DNA of 64,000 nt from Hemibagrus wyckioides (GCF_019097595.1 NC_080719.1:19119501-19183500); one strand, 5' to 3'. Counted from the stretch's first letter, positions 26,091-38,480 are shown. Numbers and translations: made by a program. The notes: generated from the letters alone by a model not told the origin.

Positions 26091-26537
26091 CACTTTATGA
26101 GCAATCGTATGTAGACATGGCCATAACATACAGGGGACATCCCACAAACTGTTAGAAGCAAACATTTGTCAAGGATGTCTTTGTATGCTGTAACATTACA
26201 ATTTCAATTCAATGGAAGGAAAGAGGCCTAAACCTGTTCCAGCAAAACAATACCTCTGTCCACAAAACCAGCCCCATGAAGACATGTTGTGTTAAAGTTG
26301 GAGTGGAAGAACTCTACACAGACCCCTGACTCTGACTCATCCCCACTGAACACCTTTAGAATGAACTGGAACATGCCATGTTTCCTTACTGGACATAAAT
26401 GCACAAGCTCTTGCTATTCACACAAATCTCCGCAATCTAGTGTAAAGTCTTCAGAGAAGAGTGGACCAAAGGGAAAGCATGTTTTTTGAATGGGATATTC
26501 AGTACTCAGATGTCCACATACTTTTGGCTATATAGTG
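26091..26537 (+). mobile_element. Tc1/mariner-type MITE, 447 bp
   Basis: The left end CACTTTATGAGCAATCGTAT matches the reverse complement of the right end ('atgtccacatacttttggctatatagtg'), giving imperfect inverted repeats of about 30 nt. TA flanks both ends (26089-26090 and 26538-26539). No transposase coding remains, so I class it as a MITE. Confidence 0.7.
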
Positions 26538-27367
26538 TACGTGTTAATAACAGTTTCAGACGCTGAAACAGGCAAACAAAAACATTCAAATAAATACTAC
26601 TTGACATTTTTATTACGAACTGACTGTGTCATGACATAAATGACTTTAGGGCTTGTTTCTGTACCCTCCCTTTTTTGCCACAGTCAGACAGGTACGATGC
26701 AAATGCAGCAATCGCTGATAATTTAGAGATAAGGATTAAACAGTAAGACATAAGATACTACAGTCTGCAGGTAGGACTTTGGCCCAGCAGTGGGTTTGTT
26801 AATGTAGAACAGCACTGCTACTCAGCTGAGTTGTAAAAAAAAAAAAAAAAAGGGTGCTGTTGAAGTGAATAGAATCTGTCATGTGCAATTCAAAGTAATG
26901 TGATTACTTACTTCATACATAAACAGTTAAATGTGATACAATAAATACTGTAGAGCTCTATTCTTTTACAGTTACAGATATGGGATCTAACATCATGGGT
27001 TGGTTAATATATATATATATATATATAGGACATGATTTGAATATAGTTTTTTCAGTGTAAACTTATCTGATCTAGAGTTAATTGTAATGTAATAAATGTG
27101 TCACTTAATCAACCATACACTGGTATTAAAGAAAGAAAGCTGCCAAGCATAAAACAAAAACAAAAATTCCACACCCACCAAACTTTTGTTTAGTATGGTG
27201 CAAACCTGTTGGTTCTCACATTGTACTCCCTCTTCTGTAATCCCAACTCTCGAGGACATGGACACACACACATACACATACACACGCACACATTCCAAAG
27301 TTGTTTCCTCACTTGGGTGGTTGGTGGTTTCCCCTCCCTCTCTTTTGCACACACATGCACGCTCTCC

Positions 27368-27402
<35 letters not shown>

Positions 27403-27428
27403 TGCAGGACCCGCCCCAGGGCTCAGGC

Positions 27429-27436
27429 TATATGAA
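27429..27436 (+). promoter_or_regulatory. TATA-like element of third keratin
   Basis: TATATGAA lies 118 nt upstream of the ATG at 27547, just after a CA/CT-rich repeat block (27237-27405). A start about 30 nt downstream would give a 5' UTR of roughly 85-90 nt. Confidence 0.55.
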
Positions 27437-27546
27437 AGGACAGAGCTGGATACAGCGGATCACTCCAGGAGAATCACATTCTGGGTAGCTTCATCCTCTC
27501 TGAAACTCCATCTTCAACCTGTCTCTAAAGTCATCCATTAGTCAGC

Positions 27547-30240
27547 ATGACCTACTACCAGCGATCCTCCTATTCCAGCGGCCCTGCAGGCTTCACCGGA
27601 GCCTCTGTGATCAGCCAGCGCCGTGTGGGCTCACTGTCCTCTGCACCTAAAGCTTTCAGCGTCTATGGAGGTGGCTCAGGCGGCACCAGGATCTCCTCAG
27701 GAATCGCAAGGACTGTGTCTTCTGGCTATGGTGGCGGACTGGGCATGGCCGGAGATGGTGGCTTCAGCCTGTCTTCTGCCCTGGACAGTGACAGCATGCA
27801 CATGAATGAGAAGGCCACCATGCAGAACCTGAACGATCGTCTGGCCTCCTACCTGGACAAGGTCCGCTCCCTGGAAGCTGCCAATGCAAAACTGGAGCTG
27901 AAGATCCGTGAGTACTATGAGAAGAAAGGACCAGTTGCTGAGAGAGATTATAGTGCCTACTGGGCCACCATCAATGACCTGAAGGATAAGGTAAAGTTGT
28001 ATGTTTGTGTGGTAAATTAGAACTTGTGGCTTGTAGAAATACAGATGCATACTTTGAAGGGTTTGCTTTATAAGATCTGCTCAGTCAATGATGTCTAATA
28101 ATAATTGTCCCTGTTTCAGATCAAGAATGCAACCATCAACAATGCCAACATCCTCCTGCAGATTGACAATTCCAAACTGGCTGCAGATGACTTCAAAACT
28201 AAGTAGGTTTACCTAAGTTATGAAAAATTCTATATTGTACCATGAGCTTTTTATGATACAAAATACAAATGGTATTGATGCACTTTCTCTACTGATTAGA
28301 TTTGAGCATGAACTGTTAATGAGACAGTCTGTGGAGGCTGACATTGCCAACTTGCGACGCCTGCTGGACCAGACCACCCTGACCAAGGCTGACCTGGAGA
28401 TGCAGATCGAAGGTCTGCAGGATGAGTTGGCCTACCTGAAGAAGAACCATCAAGAGGTTAGTCATTGTATCACCATTTGCACCAAACTAGGCCACATTAA
28501 TTGAATTGGATTGGAATATTATGGAAAGTATGAAACTAGCAAGATATCATTTCTGGCGCCTTTAAAGTAGTCAACTTGGAAAGCGCAGTGATTCTGCTTG
28601 GAATGGATGCTCTTGTAGATTAGGCCAAGTGCAGTCTTGTGCCAAGAATTTGTCTGCTGCAAAGATACTATTTTTAAAATCTCCATATTTGGTTGCTGGT
28701 CAGTTCAAGTTTTTCTCAGGACATTTACACCAGAATAAACCCATCTTCATCTTTGTAATGCATGTGCTTGTAGGAACTGGCAGCTATGAGATCTCAGCTG
28801 ACTGGAAACGTGAACGTGGAGGTAGACGCTCCTCCTCAGCAGGACCTGAACAAGATTCTGGCGGAGATCCGTTCTCAGTACGAGTCCATCACTGAAAAAC
28901 ACCGCAGAGACCAAGAGGCTTGGTTCAGTGAACAAGTGAGTGGGTGCTTTATTATGAAGTTGCATGTAACCATTAATATTTTTATATTGTTGTGCATTAA
29001 AAGATTACCTTTCTAATATATGTTTCTATTTATTTTTTAGTCGGCAACACTAAACAAGGAGGTAGCCATCAGCACAGAGACCATTCAGACCTCCAAGACA
29101 GAGATCACAGACTTGAGGAGAACTCTGCAAGGCTTGGAAATTGAACTACAATCACAACTAAGCATGGTGAGAAAAGATACAAGAATGGAAATCATTGAAA
29201 GAGGCAGAAACATGGGAGAGATTAAGGGAGAGGATGTGTTGATGGAAATAGTTCTAAAAAAAAGTTACATAAGAGGTCAAATGAGAATAATAAGTATGCT
29301 AAGGGGGGAGGCTGTAGAATTGGAAGGGAGGAGACTGACTAGAACCAGGCATATTGGTGGGGAAGCGTGCCAAGAGAAACTTGTGTCCATATCCCAGAGA
29401 AACAGAATGATCCAGGGAGTAAGGAATGTGGAGGCATTTTGAGGTAAAAACAGCAAGAAGTGCTAAAGGTTTCTGACGCTTGGGTGTGGACTTGCAGCAC
29501 CTTGGTGTAACTGTCTCCATAGAGAATGTTGCCAAATATTTCAAAACAGGACCTTGGAAATAGTCTGTCATGTGCGTGTTGATTTTGACTTCTGAAAGTT
29601 ATTTTAAAACCTTGCTTCAAATATGAGCAATCCTTTCGGTATGTGGATGGCAGAGTTCGTAAAAAATGGAAAGTGCATAAACATCCAGCATTTCTGCACA
29701 CTGTCAAAGACACTTTTTTTCATTATGTCTCCATCATACAGAAAGGAGCCCTGGAGAACACGCTTGCTGAGACAGAAGCTCGCTACAGTGCTATGCTAGC
29801 AGGCTTCCAGAACCAGATTAACATGCTAGAGGCAGAGCTGGCACAGATGCGAGCCAGCATCGAGCAGCAAGGCCGCGACTACGCCATGTTGCTAGATGTC
29901 AAGAGCCGTCTAGAGCAGGAGATCTCCACATACAGAAGCCTCCTGGAGAAAGAAGACTCCAAGTAAGGTCACATGGACACACTTTTTTAAGCTCAAAAAA
30001 TATGCCTGGTTATTAGAACATAAAATGTATCTGATCCTTAAGACATGAAGCTAACTAAAGCATCTTTTTTTGTCTGTCCTCAGGACTCCTGGCACAGGTA
30101 AAGATCACCTTTTATTGAAGATATTTGAATTCTGAAAGTTATTCAAATAGTCAGAAGAAATTCTAAACAGAAATGTGAACTCTTTTTCAGGTGGATCCAG
30201 CTCGGTCACTACCACCACCACTGTGCGCACACTCAGCTAA
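27547..30240 (+). CDS. Type I keratin (8 exons, 418 residues)
   Basis: Acidic epithelial keratin forming heteropolymers with a type II partner. Exons: 27547-27990, 28120-28202, 28300-28456, 28774-28935, 29041-29166, 29742-29962, 30084-30097, 30191-30240. Internal lengths 83/157/162/126/221 match the type I series, and all junctions are GT-AG and in phase. The Ser/Gly head is shorter than in the first keratin and lacks the long GFGGG tract. The rod begins [20 protein letters not shown] and ends [16 protein letters not shown] 14-nt exon (KTPGT) and a 50-nt last exon give a short tail with a Thr run, ending VRTLS. The ATG has GTCAGCATGA context. AATAAA is at 30423-30428. I cannot assign the zebrafish orthologue without a tree. 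Confidence 0.96.
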
Positions 30241-30422
30241 GCAGAGCATTGCTTTCTGAGAAACACACACACTAAAGCATTGTTTCAGTGGGTCACTGAT
30301 TATGGTATGACAGTAGACAGTTGTCAGTCATGATCATTAAACCTAGGAAATAACTGTTTGCATTTGATCAAGATTAAATCCACCTCCTTGTTGTTGTGTG
30401 TGAGGAAAAACCAGTGTCTGAA

Positions 30423-30428
30423 AATAAA
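30423..30428 (+). terminator. Polyadenylation signal of third keratin
   Basis: AATAAA lies 183 nt after the stop codon, followed by a T-rich, GT-rich stretch suitable for cleavage. Confidence 0.75.
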
Positions 30429-30439
30429 GCTGCTGGCAA

Positions 30440-32260
30440 ATTTATACCTGTTCTGGTCTGTCTCTTTTAGATCCATGGTACATAGACCTAAACACATACA
30501 CATGTACACACAATAAAATGCTAAAAACACAGCAACATGTGGTCTGAAAGCTGTGTCCAACAAATATCATGCATCACTGAGATACTAGAGTATAATGAAA
30601 CCTTCAAAGAACAACTAAAGCTGTTCCAGACACCAGATAAAAAATAAAACTGGAATGTTGAGTTAGTGTGTTAATCAAAAATTCTGCTCAAGTTGGTCTA
30701 GGATACAGTCTAGTCCACTTTGCCACCATTGCAACACATTTGAGTTGGCAATTAAAGTGCACTCCTACGGTTTGCTCTCCAAAGCCCACTTTTCAAAGCT
30801 CTGAGCTGTTGCCAGGAAACCAGGTCATCACAAAAACACTGTGAGTGGAAAAGCAAAGTTTAGCCTTTAAAAAGAAGTCCGGAGTTTGTTCACCCTCCCT
30901 TTATCAGCGGCGCTCTTTGCCCTTGCGCTGAATCGACATGGAAAAAAGAAGCAATGAACCTCACAGTGTCTGGCAATGTGTGCAACACCATGGAAGAATT
31001 AAACATGCATGTTCTTGAGAGCATTTTTCTAGTTTTAAAAGCTCTTCTTTATTACTGAATACAAATTTCAGTGGATTATGATACACACACACATGCAAAG
31101 AGCAACACTAGTAAAACTGAATTAAATTCTGATTTCATTAGTAGATGTTTCATTCATTGTCACTGCATTTAATCTACCAGTAACCTATGCTAACAATAAA
31201 AATTATACTATTGTCCCATTAAAACGAAAAAACCCGACGTCTCTGTGCTTGTGTGAAGGCTAGACTAGGTGTGGCTGCAGTGTTTACTCAAGGACAGGAA
31301 CTCGCTTTCAAAGTACAGTCTGTTTTCACAGTTAACAGCCTTTTCATTTGTTCTATGCCATTACAATAAATCCATAAATCAATAGCATTTGTCAACCTTG
31401 GTCTTAAAAGAGGGCATATACCCAAGATTGTAATATTGCCAAGCAGGATGTGCATGGTGCCTCAAAAGAGTGGAAACTTTAGTCATCTCAGTGTTAGTCA
31501 TCAAATTACTGCTGAAGGCTGGAACTATTCTCAAATTCTTAGCAGCATTTTTTTAATACTTTAAGTCCCTTTAAGTCAGTCATGGTATGTCTGCACTATG
31601 ATTAACAGGCATGAGCTGTGGGAATTTATAGTGTGTTACTTTGAACGCTGGATGTTGTCAGAAATGCTAGACAAGACATCAACAGATAGCTCTACTGTGA
31701 CCCAGACTTTACTAAATGTCAACTTTTCCTGAAGCAGAAAGGTCGTCTTTCATGACAAAATATGATTAATTTCAGCGCCATCTGCAAATCAGATCATAAG
31801 GCTGTCCGGTTCCTGTTTTGGTTCAACTGGAAGCAAGTTGGAAGACAGTTGTAGAAAACTGAATTAGGTTTCACAACCTGACTTAAATCAGCATCAGTTG
31901 AAACCACTGCTAAAGCCATGTTATTTGTAAAGCTTTAGAGTAATATAAACATTTTTTTAAATTATTATTTAAAAAAAATACTATCTGACTACCTAAAAGC
32001 CTGGTGGAAAAAATTAATAAAGCTTTGTAAAATGTTTTTCCTTTTTTAAATTCTTTAGTTGAGTTTATTTACTTTAGTTTATTTTTAGATATATTTTTCA
32101 GATAGCCTTTAAGAATGGCTTTGACAAAAGAAAAATGTATTGAAGTTATTCTGAGTGTGTGTATGTGTGTGTGTGTGTGTGTGTGTGTCTGTGTGATTGC
32201 TGGATCAGGAAGCTGTCGTAAGGTCACAATGGACTTTAACAGGAAACACGGCGAGGACAT
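30440..32260. other. Intergenic region, nothing recognised
   Basis: No gene seen. A (GT)n run lies at about 32156-32188. Confidence 0.5.
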
Positions 32261-32264
32261 CAAT

Positions 32265-32660
32265 TCAATTCAATTCACTTTATCTGTATAGAGCTTTTAA
32301 CAATGGACATTGTCTCAAAGCAGCTTTTTAGAAGTATAGAAAAATAGAGAAAAAAATGATAAAGTTAAGTAACTATTTTATCCGTTTTATCCTTAATGAG
32401 CAAACCTAGGTGATGGTGGCACGGAAAAACTCCATGAGATATGAGGAAGAAACCTTAGAGGAACCAGACTCAGAAGGAAACCCATCCTCATTTGGGTGAC
32501 ACTGGACGGTAAATAATGTAAATGTAAATTATGTCCTTTCTTCAATGGCAACCAAGGGCTCATGAGGAACTATTAGGTCAGTGTAGTTTCTGAGTTTATT
32601 ATAGACATTTATTCCTTGCTGTCGCAAGCTGATAGCAGTCCCCTGGTCACAGGCACACAA
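32265..32660 (+). repeat. 'gaggaaccagactc' family repeat, copy 1
   Basis: About 340 nt here are nearly the same as 33925-34275, including 'ggcacggaaaaactccatgagat', 'ggaaacccatcctca' and 'gctgtcgcaagctgatagcagtcccctgg'. The two copies are much closer to each other than to the copy at 22086. Confidence 0.8.
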
Positions 32661-33276
32661 TTTACACATTACCTCTGAGAGATTATTTGTTCATCATTCT
32701 TTGTGTTTGAGGTAGTATAGTGTAATACATGTGTGATTAATGTCATTGGTTTTGGTTTGTAAAATTAATTTTAAGATCAAATAATGAATTATTTAGAAAA
32801 AAGGACGTCTACAGACTGTTTCACATGTTTTCAGCGCAGGACGAGTCAGAGGAACTGAGTAAATACACTACACTAGAGATATTCAAGCATATTGTCTAAG
32901 GTCATCAGAGTTTACGAAGAGCTATAAGGTTAATCCTTCTCGAAAATAAAAACTGATCACTGTGTGACTGGATGTGTAAAATGATGGAAGCTAGCCACAG
33001 GCAAGAGTTTGGAATTTGAAGCATTGAAACATTAGCTATATGATTTACTGTTTTATCTAGATAGTCATAACTGCATAGCTACAATATTCTTTTGTCTTTG
33101 TACTTGCTTCTTTGCACAATGACAATAATGTTGACTCTAATCTAATCAAATCTAATCTAATACTACTTAGGTGAAGTCAAATAACAAAACAAACAGAAAA
33201 AAACTAACAATGAACAAGGTGCCTTCTAATCTATGTTCAGATGTTTCACTAACCACTAGTTTATTAATTACTAAAT

Positions 33277-33298
33277 AATAATAATAATAATAAAAATA

Positions 33299-33354
<56 letters not shown>
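33277..33354. repeat. (TAA)n microsatellite
   Basis: About 25 trinucleotide units with two interruptions, seen directly. Confidence 0.95.
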
Positions 33355-33355
<1 letters not shown>

Positions 33356-33529
33356 TACTGCGGTAAACTGTAAAATTAAAATGCAAAGTTTTACATATGA
33401 GTCAATGGTTTAAAATCTTTAACCCCAACACCAGATCAATGCTTTACAATATTATTATTATTTATTTTATTATTAGTGTCAGTATAATTCCCATATGTGA
33501 GAAGCTGATTGTTTCAGGAAGGAAGTGCG

Positions 33530-33765
33530 TTAACTGCGCCTCCTACTGGCCGTGACTCCTTCGTTAGGAATATAAAGTTGTAATTACGATCTTTCTCCAA
33601 TAGGGGGCACTGTAGTGCTGATAGTTAGATACCTTTTAACAATGCTGTAAGATACATAAAATGGATAGAAGGCGAGAAAAGTAAGCGAGATTATTGTTGT
33701 TGTTATTATTTACAGTGATTTCTGATGGCTTTGGGCATTCTCATGCTATGTTTATGTTCAGTGAA
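33530..33765. repeat. Left block of 7SL-containing duplication unit, copy A
   Basis: The block begins 'gcctcctactggccgtgact' and contains 'ctttctccaatagg', 'gctgatagttagatacc' and 'aaaatggat'. Diverged versions occur at about 36570-36790 and 39255-39460, each upstream (plus-strand sense) of a 7SL locus. It marks the left side of a locally duplicated unit. Confidence 0.65.
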
Positions 33766-33914
33766 GCCAAAACTTATTTAAGAGTAGGGGCAGGGGCGTC
33801 GTAAGTGGGGGGAAAAGGGTGACTGAGTGCATAGGGCCCTGGCATCAGTGGCATGTGAGGGGCCCTGGCCGCCCTGCCCTCAAAGATCCTCAAATAGTAT
33901 TATTATTATTGTAA

Positions 33915-34275
33915 AATTGAGGCAAAGCAGCTTTTTAGAAGTATAGAAAAGTAGAGAAAAAAATTATAAAGTTTAAAGTAAAGTAACTATTTTATCCCTG
34001 TTTTTTCCTTAATGAGCAAGCCTGAGGTGATGGTGGCACGGAAAAACTCCATGAGATGATATGAGGAAGAAACAGAGGAACCAGACTCAGAAGGAAACCC
34101 ATCCTCAATTGGGTGACACTGGACAGTAAATAATGTAAATGTAAATTATGTCCTTTCTTCAACGGCAACCAAGGGCTCATGAGGAACTATTAGGTCAGTG
34201 TAGTTTCTGAGTTTATTATAGACATTTATTCCTTGCTGTCGCAAGCTGATAGCAGTCCCCTGGTCACAGGCACAC
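33915..34275 (+). repeat. 'gaggaaccagactc' family repeat, copy 2 (nested)
   Basis: Nearly the same as 32320-32660 and located inside the hAT-like element, so it either inserted there or was captured. Confidence 0.8.
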
Positions 34276-35136
34276 AGGCGCAGTGTCTGCGCTTGCACTC
34301 TATATCCTATATCCTTGCTGTTTTAACAAGATTCGGCACACCCGCACGTTTGTGTTTCACGACACCTCCTATGGGAACAGCGTGCACGCAAATTTTAATG
34401 ATTTAATTGGTCAATCAAGAAAAATGCCAAATGATAATTGGCTGTGAGGGAGCACCGGAGCGCGGATTCGGCAGTCAGAACTAAGCGAGCGCCGAGCGGG
34501 CAGGTGTGGTAGTCGAGACTGAAGCCGCGATATGCAATGCCCAAACATTTTATTTTGGACTACCAAAAGAGAAAAGAGAAAGATAGAATAGGAAAAAAAA
34601 ACAAGAGAGCAGGTGAGAACATGGCGATGTTGTGTTTGTGATAAGAGAAAGAATGCTACAAAGCTAGCAGTTAAAAATCTTAGCTTACTCTAAACTGTGA
34701 AATAACATGTAAAGTGTTTGAACCTGAGGCAATTTTTAAGAGATAAAATATGAAGAATAATATGAAATCTATGTGTGTACTGTACAGTACATTACAGATT
34801 TTGTGGATCTTGCTCAAAATATTAAAATGAGAAACCCTCTGTTCACCGGCCCTGTCTCAGAGAGTGCAGTAGTGGGGCCATCACAACAAGGTCCTCCTGC
34901 TAGTTTTTCAGTCCTTTTCACTTTGGATTATTTTATTATTGTATTTATTTGGACTTGACATGCTTTGAAAGAAGGCAAAGTGGTGATTTGAGTTATATTG
35001 TGTTTATTTATTTATATTATTGATTAAAAGAATAACGTTCTGGACAACGAGCACAGTGTCTCTTAATAAAACACAATTCAAATAAAAAAATCATTAAGTT
35101 GTCATTTTTTATCTATAAGGGGAGTAGTATAAAGTC

Positions 35137-35335
35137 ACAGGGGTAGGCGATGTCAATCCTGGAGAGCCGCTGTCCTGCAGATTTTAGGAGAAAAAACAAA
35201 CAAAACAAAACATACCTGTCTATAGCCTTAGTGTTCCTGAAGACCTTGATTAGCTTGTTCAGGTGTGATTGATTAAAAGGTTGGAGCTAAACTCTGCAGG
35301 ACAGCGGGCCCCCAGGACCGACATTACCTATCTTG
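35137..35335. repeat. Palindromic MITE nested in the hAT-like element
   Basis: The left part 'ggcgatgtcaatcctggagagccgctgtcctgcaga' pairs with the right part 'ctctgcaggacagcgggcccccaggaccgacat' in inverse order, enclosing 'tgattagcttgttcaggtgtgattgattaaaaggttgg'. This is a familiar teleost palindromic repeat. Confidence 0.7.
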
Positions 35336-35669
35336 GTATAACACAATTTCTGGAAAAATGTTTCTGTGCTGCATTAACATGCATGCACTGCAAATAATTT
35401 TTATACTATACATGGTGTTTGTATTTTTAATAATGTTCTTTTCAAGTTGGTATCACTGATTTGACAACATTTACTGTATCAGTGAGTGAAGTGAAGTTTT
35501 TTTTTTTATAAAAAGTGATAAATAGCATGTATCATACCCCCCCCCATACTCTGTCTTTGCATAGGGCCCAAAAATTGGGGCTACACCCCTGGGTGTAGGT
35601 GTGATCTACATTGTAATATTTGTGCAAGGATGTATGGTATGTTTAAGGAGGTTTATTAGAAATTAATGT

Positions 35670-35968
35670 AAAAGACTGAGTCCCGCTGTATTACCCAGGC
35701 TGCACTGCAGCGTCTATTCACAGGCGCGATCCCACTACTGATCGGCACGGGGGCTTTGACCTGCTCCGTTTCCGACCTGGGCCGGTTCACCCCTCCTTAG
35801 ACGACCTGGTGGTCCCGAGCTCCCTCAGGAGCACCATATCGATACCGAACTTAGTGCGGACACCCGATCGGCATAGTCCACTGCAGCCCAGAACCCCTGA
35901 GCTCAAACGATCCGCCAGCCTCAGCCTCCCGGTAGCTTGGATTACAGGCACGCACCACCGCGCCCGGC
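35670..35968 (-). ncRNA. 7SL RNA (SRP RNA), copy A
   Basis: RNA scaffold of the signal recognition particle, which pauses ribosomes and targets them to the ER. The minus strand starts GCCGGGCGCGGTGG and ends CTCAGTCTTTT, 299 nt including the T run, the full vertebrate 7SL length. The S domain is present: GTCCGCACTAAGTTCGG and ATATGG, then GGGACCACCAGG and GGTCGGAAACGGAGCAGGTC (SRP54-binding region). It is therefore a whole 7SL, not an Alu-type deletion derivative. It differs from copies B and C by A instead of G at plus-strand 35954, giving GGTGGTGCG near the 5' end. The upstream region at -31 to -25 reads TTGAAAT. Confidence 0.92.
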
Positions 35969-36264
35969 GAGAGCAGTGCAGAGCTGAAGCGCATTTCAAC
36001 ACAAATCTGCTCTAAGCTACTGCCATCTAGAGGCCAAACTAAGTAGTGCATCCTTCTTACATTCTTTTTCGTTTCACTAGTATTTAATGGCGCTTTTAAA
36101 ACATCTCGAATCTTATGAAGAGATAAAATAAGTACAGGGATTCTGATGGGTTTTTTTTTTTAGTTCAGGGGTAACAAGAAGTAACCTATAATACTTACAA
36201 CTGGCCTGGTACTAGCAAGCTAGCTATCATTCTTGCTTAGAAAAAAGGAAAACTTTATTAGTAC

Positions 36265-36560
36265 AGGCAGGGGCCTTTCTGTGTGGAGTTTGCATGTTCT
36301 CCCCATGCCTGCGTGTTTACTCCGGGTACTCCGGTTTCCAAAAACGTACATTAGGTTGATTGGTAATTCTAAATTGCCCATAGGAGTGAGTGTGTGTGTG
36401 GTTGTCTGTCTATATGTGTGGCCCTGTGATTGACTGGTGACCTGTCCGGGGTGTACCCCTGCCTTTCGCCCAATGTGTGCTGGGATACTCTCCAGCAGAT
36501 CCGTGACCCTAATTAGGAATAAAGCGGGTATAGAAAATGGATGGATGGATGGATGGATGT
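36265..36560 (+). repeat. Dispersed SINE-like repeat with (ATGG)n tail
   Basis: Has 'gggcctttctgtgtggagtttgcatgttctccccatg', 'ggccctgtgattgactgg', 'gccaatgtgtgctggg'-type body and an ATGGATGGATGG end. Lies between 7SL copies A and B. Same family as 13441 and 45398-45990. Confidence 0.85.
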
Positions 36561-36930
36561 GTATCCCTTGCGCCTCCTTCTGACCGTGACTCTATCTTTA
36601 ATAATATAAAGCTGTTATTATCTTTCTCCCATAGGAGGTACTGTAGAGCTGAGAGACTGATGCCTTTCCACGCTGTCATAAGATGCATACAGTTGATAAA
36701 AGACGAAAAATAAGCAAGCGAGTTTATTATTTTAAATGATCCCGGATGGATTTGGATATTGTTATTGTTATGTTATGTGTATAGTCAGCGAACCTATGAC
36801 CTCTTAAATCCTATTAATGTATTAATGAGCTTGGGGTGTAGGTGTGATCTGCATTGTACACGTCATTTGTATTGAAGAGCAGTGAATGAAATGTAGAATA
36901 GTATATGCTATTATTGTAAAATAAGTATAT

Positions 36931-37229
36931 AAAAGACTGAGTCCCGCTGTATTACCCAGGCTGCACTGCAGCGTCTATTCACAGGCGCGATCCCACTACT
37001 GATCGGCACGGGGGCTTTGACCTGCTCCGTTTCCGACCTGGGCCGGTTCACCCCTCCTTAGACGACCTGGTGGTCCCGAGCTCCCTCAGGAGCACCATAT
37101 CGATACCGAACTTAGTGCGGACACCCGATCGGCATAGTCCACTGCAGCCCAGAACCCCTGAGCTCAAACGATCCGCCAGCCTCAGCCTCCCGGTAGCTTG
37201 GATTACAGGCACGCGCCACCGCGCCCGGC
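36931..37229 (-). ncRNA. 7SL RNA (SRP RNA), copy B
   Basis: Identical to copy A over 299 nt except one base and to copy C except one base. Starts GCCGGGCGCGGTGGCGCG and ends CTCAGTCTTTT followed by ATATAC. All SRP RNA landmarks seen in copy A are intact, including the Alu domain 5' strand, the GGGAG loop region for SRP19 and GGAAACGGAGCAGG for SRP54. The 5' flank (to about 37300) is also conserved with copies A and C, including 'gcagagctgaagcgcattt'. The run of T at the 3' end is a Pol III terminator. Probably functional. Confidence 0.92.
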
Positions 37230-37299
37230 GAGAGCAGTGCAGAGCTGAAGCGCATTTCAACACAAACCTGCTCCGCCATCTAGAGGCCTAACTAGGAAG

Positions 37300-38000
37300 T
37301 GCATTCTTTTTCGCTTCTCTGTGGTCAAATGCTATTTTTAGGGCACGTGAGTTTTATATTAAATATTTTCTTTTATTACTTTTATACTTTTACAACATTT
37401 ACTACCTTTATAATAAAAAAAATTGATTTAAAAATCTGAAGCTTTGTGTTCTAATAAAATGATAACTACAGAAAATCCTCCATATAATCCAACTTCACTA
37501 ATTATTTACAGGTTTCACATGAAAATTACATATAGACCGGATGAAGTGTTTTCTTTAACATCTGACTGAAACAACTTGTTAGTTGTAAACACATCCTCTA
37601 TAAGCCTATATTGCAAAATATAGGGATCTTTCCATATGACCCATTTCTACAACTTAGTTAAAGGTTTCACATCTTCACTTACACATGAATTGGAGTTCTT
37701 CTAGTGTTCTTTAACACAGGACTGAAATAGGGTTAATCATTTGTGTAGCATGGTATGGACATATGTGACCTTTATTGTGAAATGCCTTTGTGGCATAGAC
37801 CTGCTTTATGCTGTCTATGAGTTAACAGATCTTTAAAGAATGTTGGCCATTGGTGTGTTTGGAAGCATGCAGTAGTTTAGTATTACACTTAATTTTTAAC
37901 ACTTCTTGGTTGTTGTATTAAAGACGAATAATGTTGTGATACACTAAATCAGATGAGTTGGAGAAAAAGCATTGTAATATCCAGTTCTTCCAATAATATC
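37300..38000. other. Intergenic region, nothing recognised
   Basis: AT-rich sequence between 7SL copy B and the retroelement fragment. No gene seen. Confidence 0.4.
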
Positions 38001-38049
38001 ACTTTATCCAGTTCGTAAAGACAGAAGAGAGCACTGCAGCAGAATGGAT

Positions 38050-38480
38050 GAGTGGAGGGGTTCTGGCCTGAGCAAATGACTGGGAGATGCGGGCAGACCT
38101 GAAGAAGTGGCTCAAATTCCCAGAACAGATAGCAAACTAGCCTCAGACCGGATATTGTCCTCTGGTCTAGAGGCACCAAGCAGGTAGTGCTCATAGAATT
38201 AACAGTACCCTGGGAAGAAAGGATGGAGAAGGCTTATGAGTGCAAGCTCAAGAAATATCAAGGCTTTATTCTTGAGAACCAGCAAAATAGATGGACCACC
38301 TGGAATTTACCAGTAGAGGTCGGCTGCAGAAGTTTTGCTGGGCAGTCACACTGGAGAACCCTTGGGCTGCTAGAGATTGAAGGGATGGCCAGGAAATGGC
38401 TGGTAGGCAAGGTCACCGAACAGGTAGAAAAGGCATCTCATTGGATCAGGATACAGTGGAAGGTGCGGTGGCAGAGCTAA
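38050..38480 (+). pseudogene. Retrotransposon fragment downstream of reverse transcriptase
   Basis: The frame includes WEMRADLKKWLKFP, then ELTVPWEERMEKAYECKLKK and PVEVGCRSFAGQS, ending near KASHWIRIQWKVRW. The ELTVPWEERM-EAYERK and PVEVGCRGFAG motifs are familiar from the C-terminal region of teleost non-LTR (LINE-type) polyproteins, beyond the RT domain. Only this fragment is present and an in-frame stop occurs upstream, so it is a dead copy. Confidence 0.65.

Larger units (their letters stand above)
33791..35592. mobile_element. hAT-like non-autonomous element splitting duplication unit A
   Basis: The left terminus CAGGGGCGTCGTAAG and the right terminus 'ctacacccctg' form short inverted ends of the CAGGGGCG type common in hAT elements. 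Duplication units B and C lack this sequence at the equivalent place, which supports an insertion. The element encloses a copy of the 32265-32660 repeat and a palindromic MITE. I see no transposase. Target-site duplications are not clear. Confidence 0.55.

Noticed and set aside
27101..27541. Frames rich in Thr-His or Cys-Val upstream of the third keratin.
   Set aside because: Translations of the CA/CT repeats in its promoter region.
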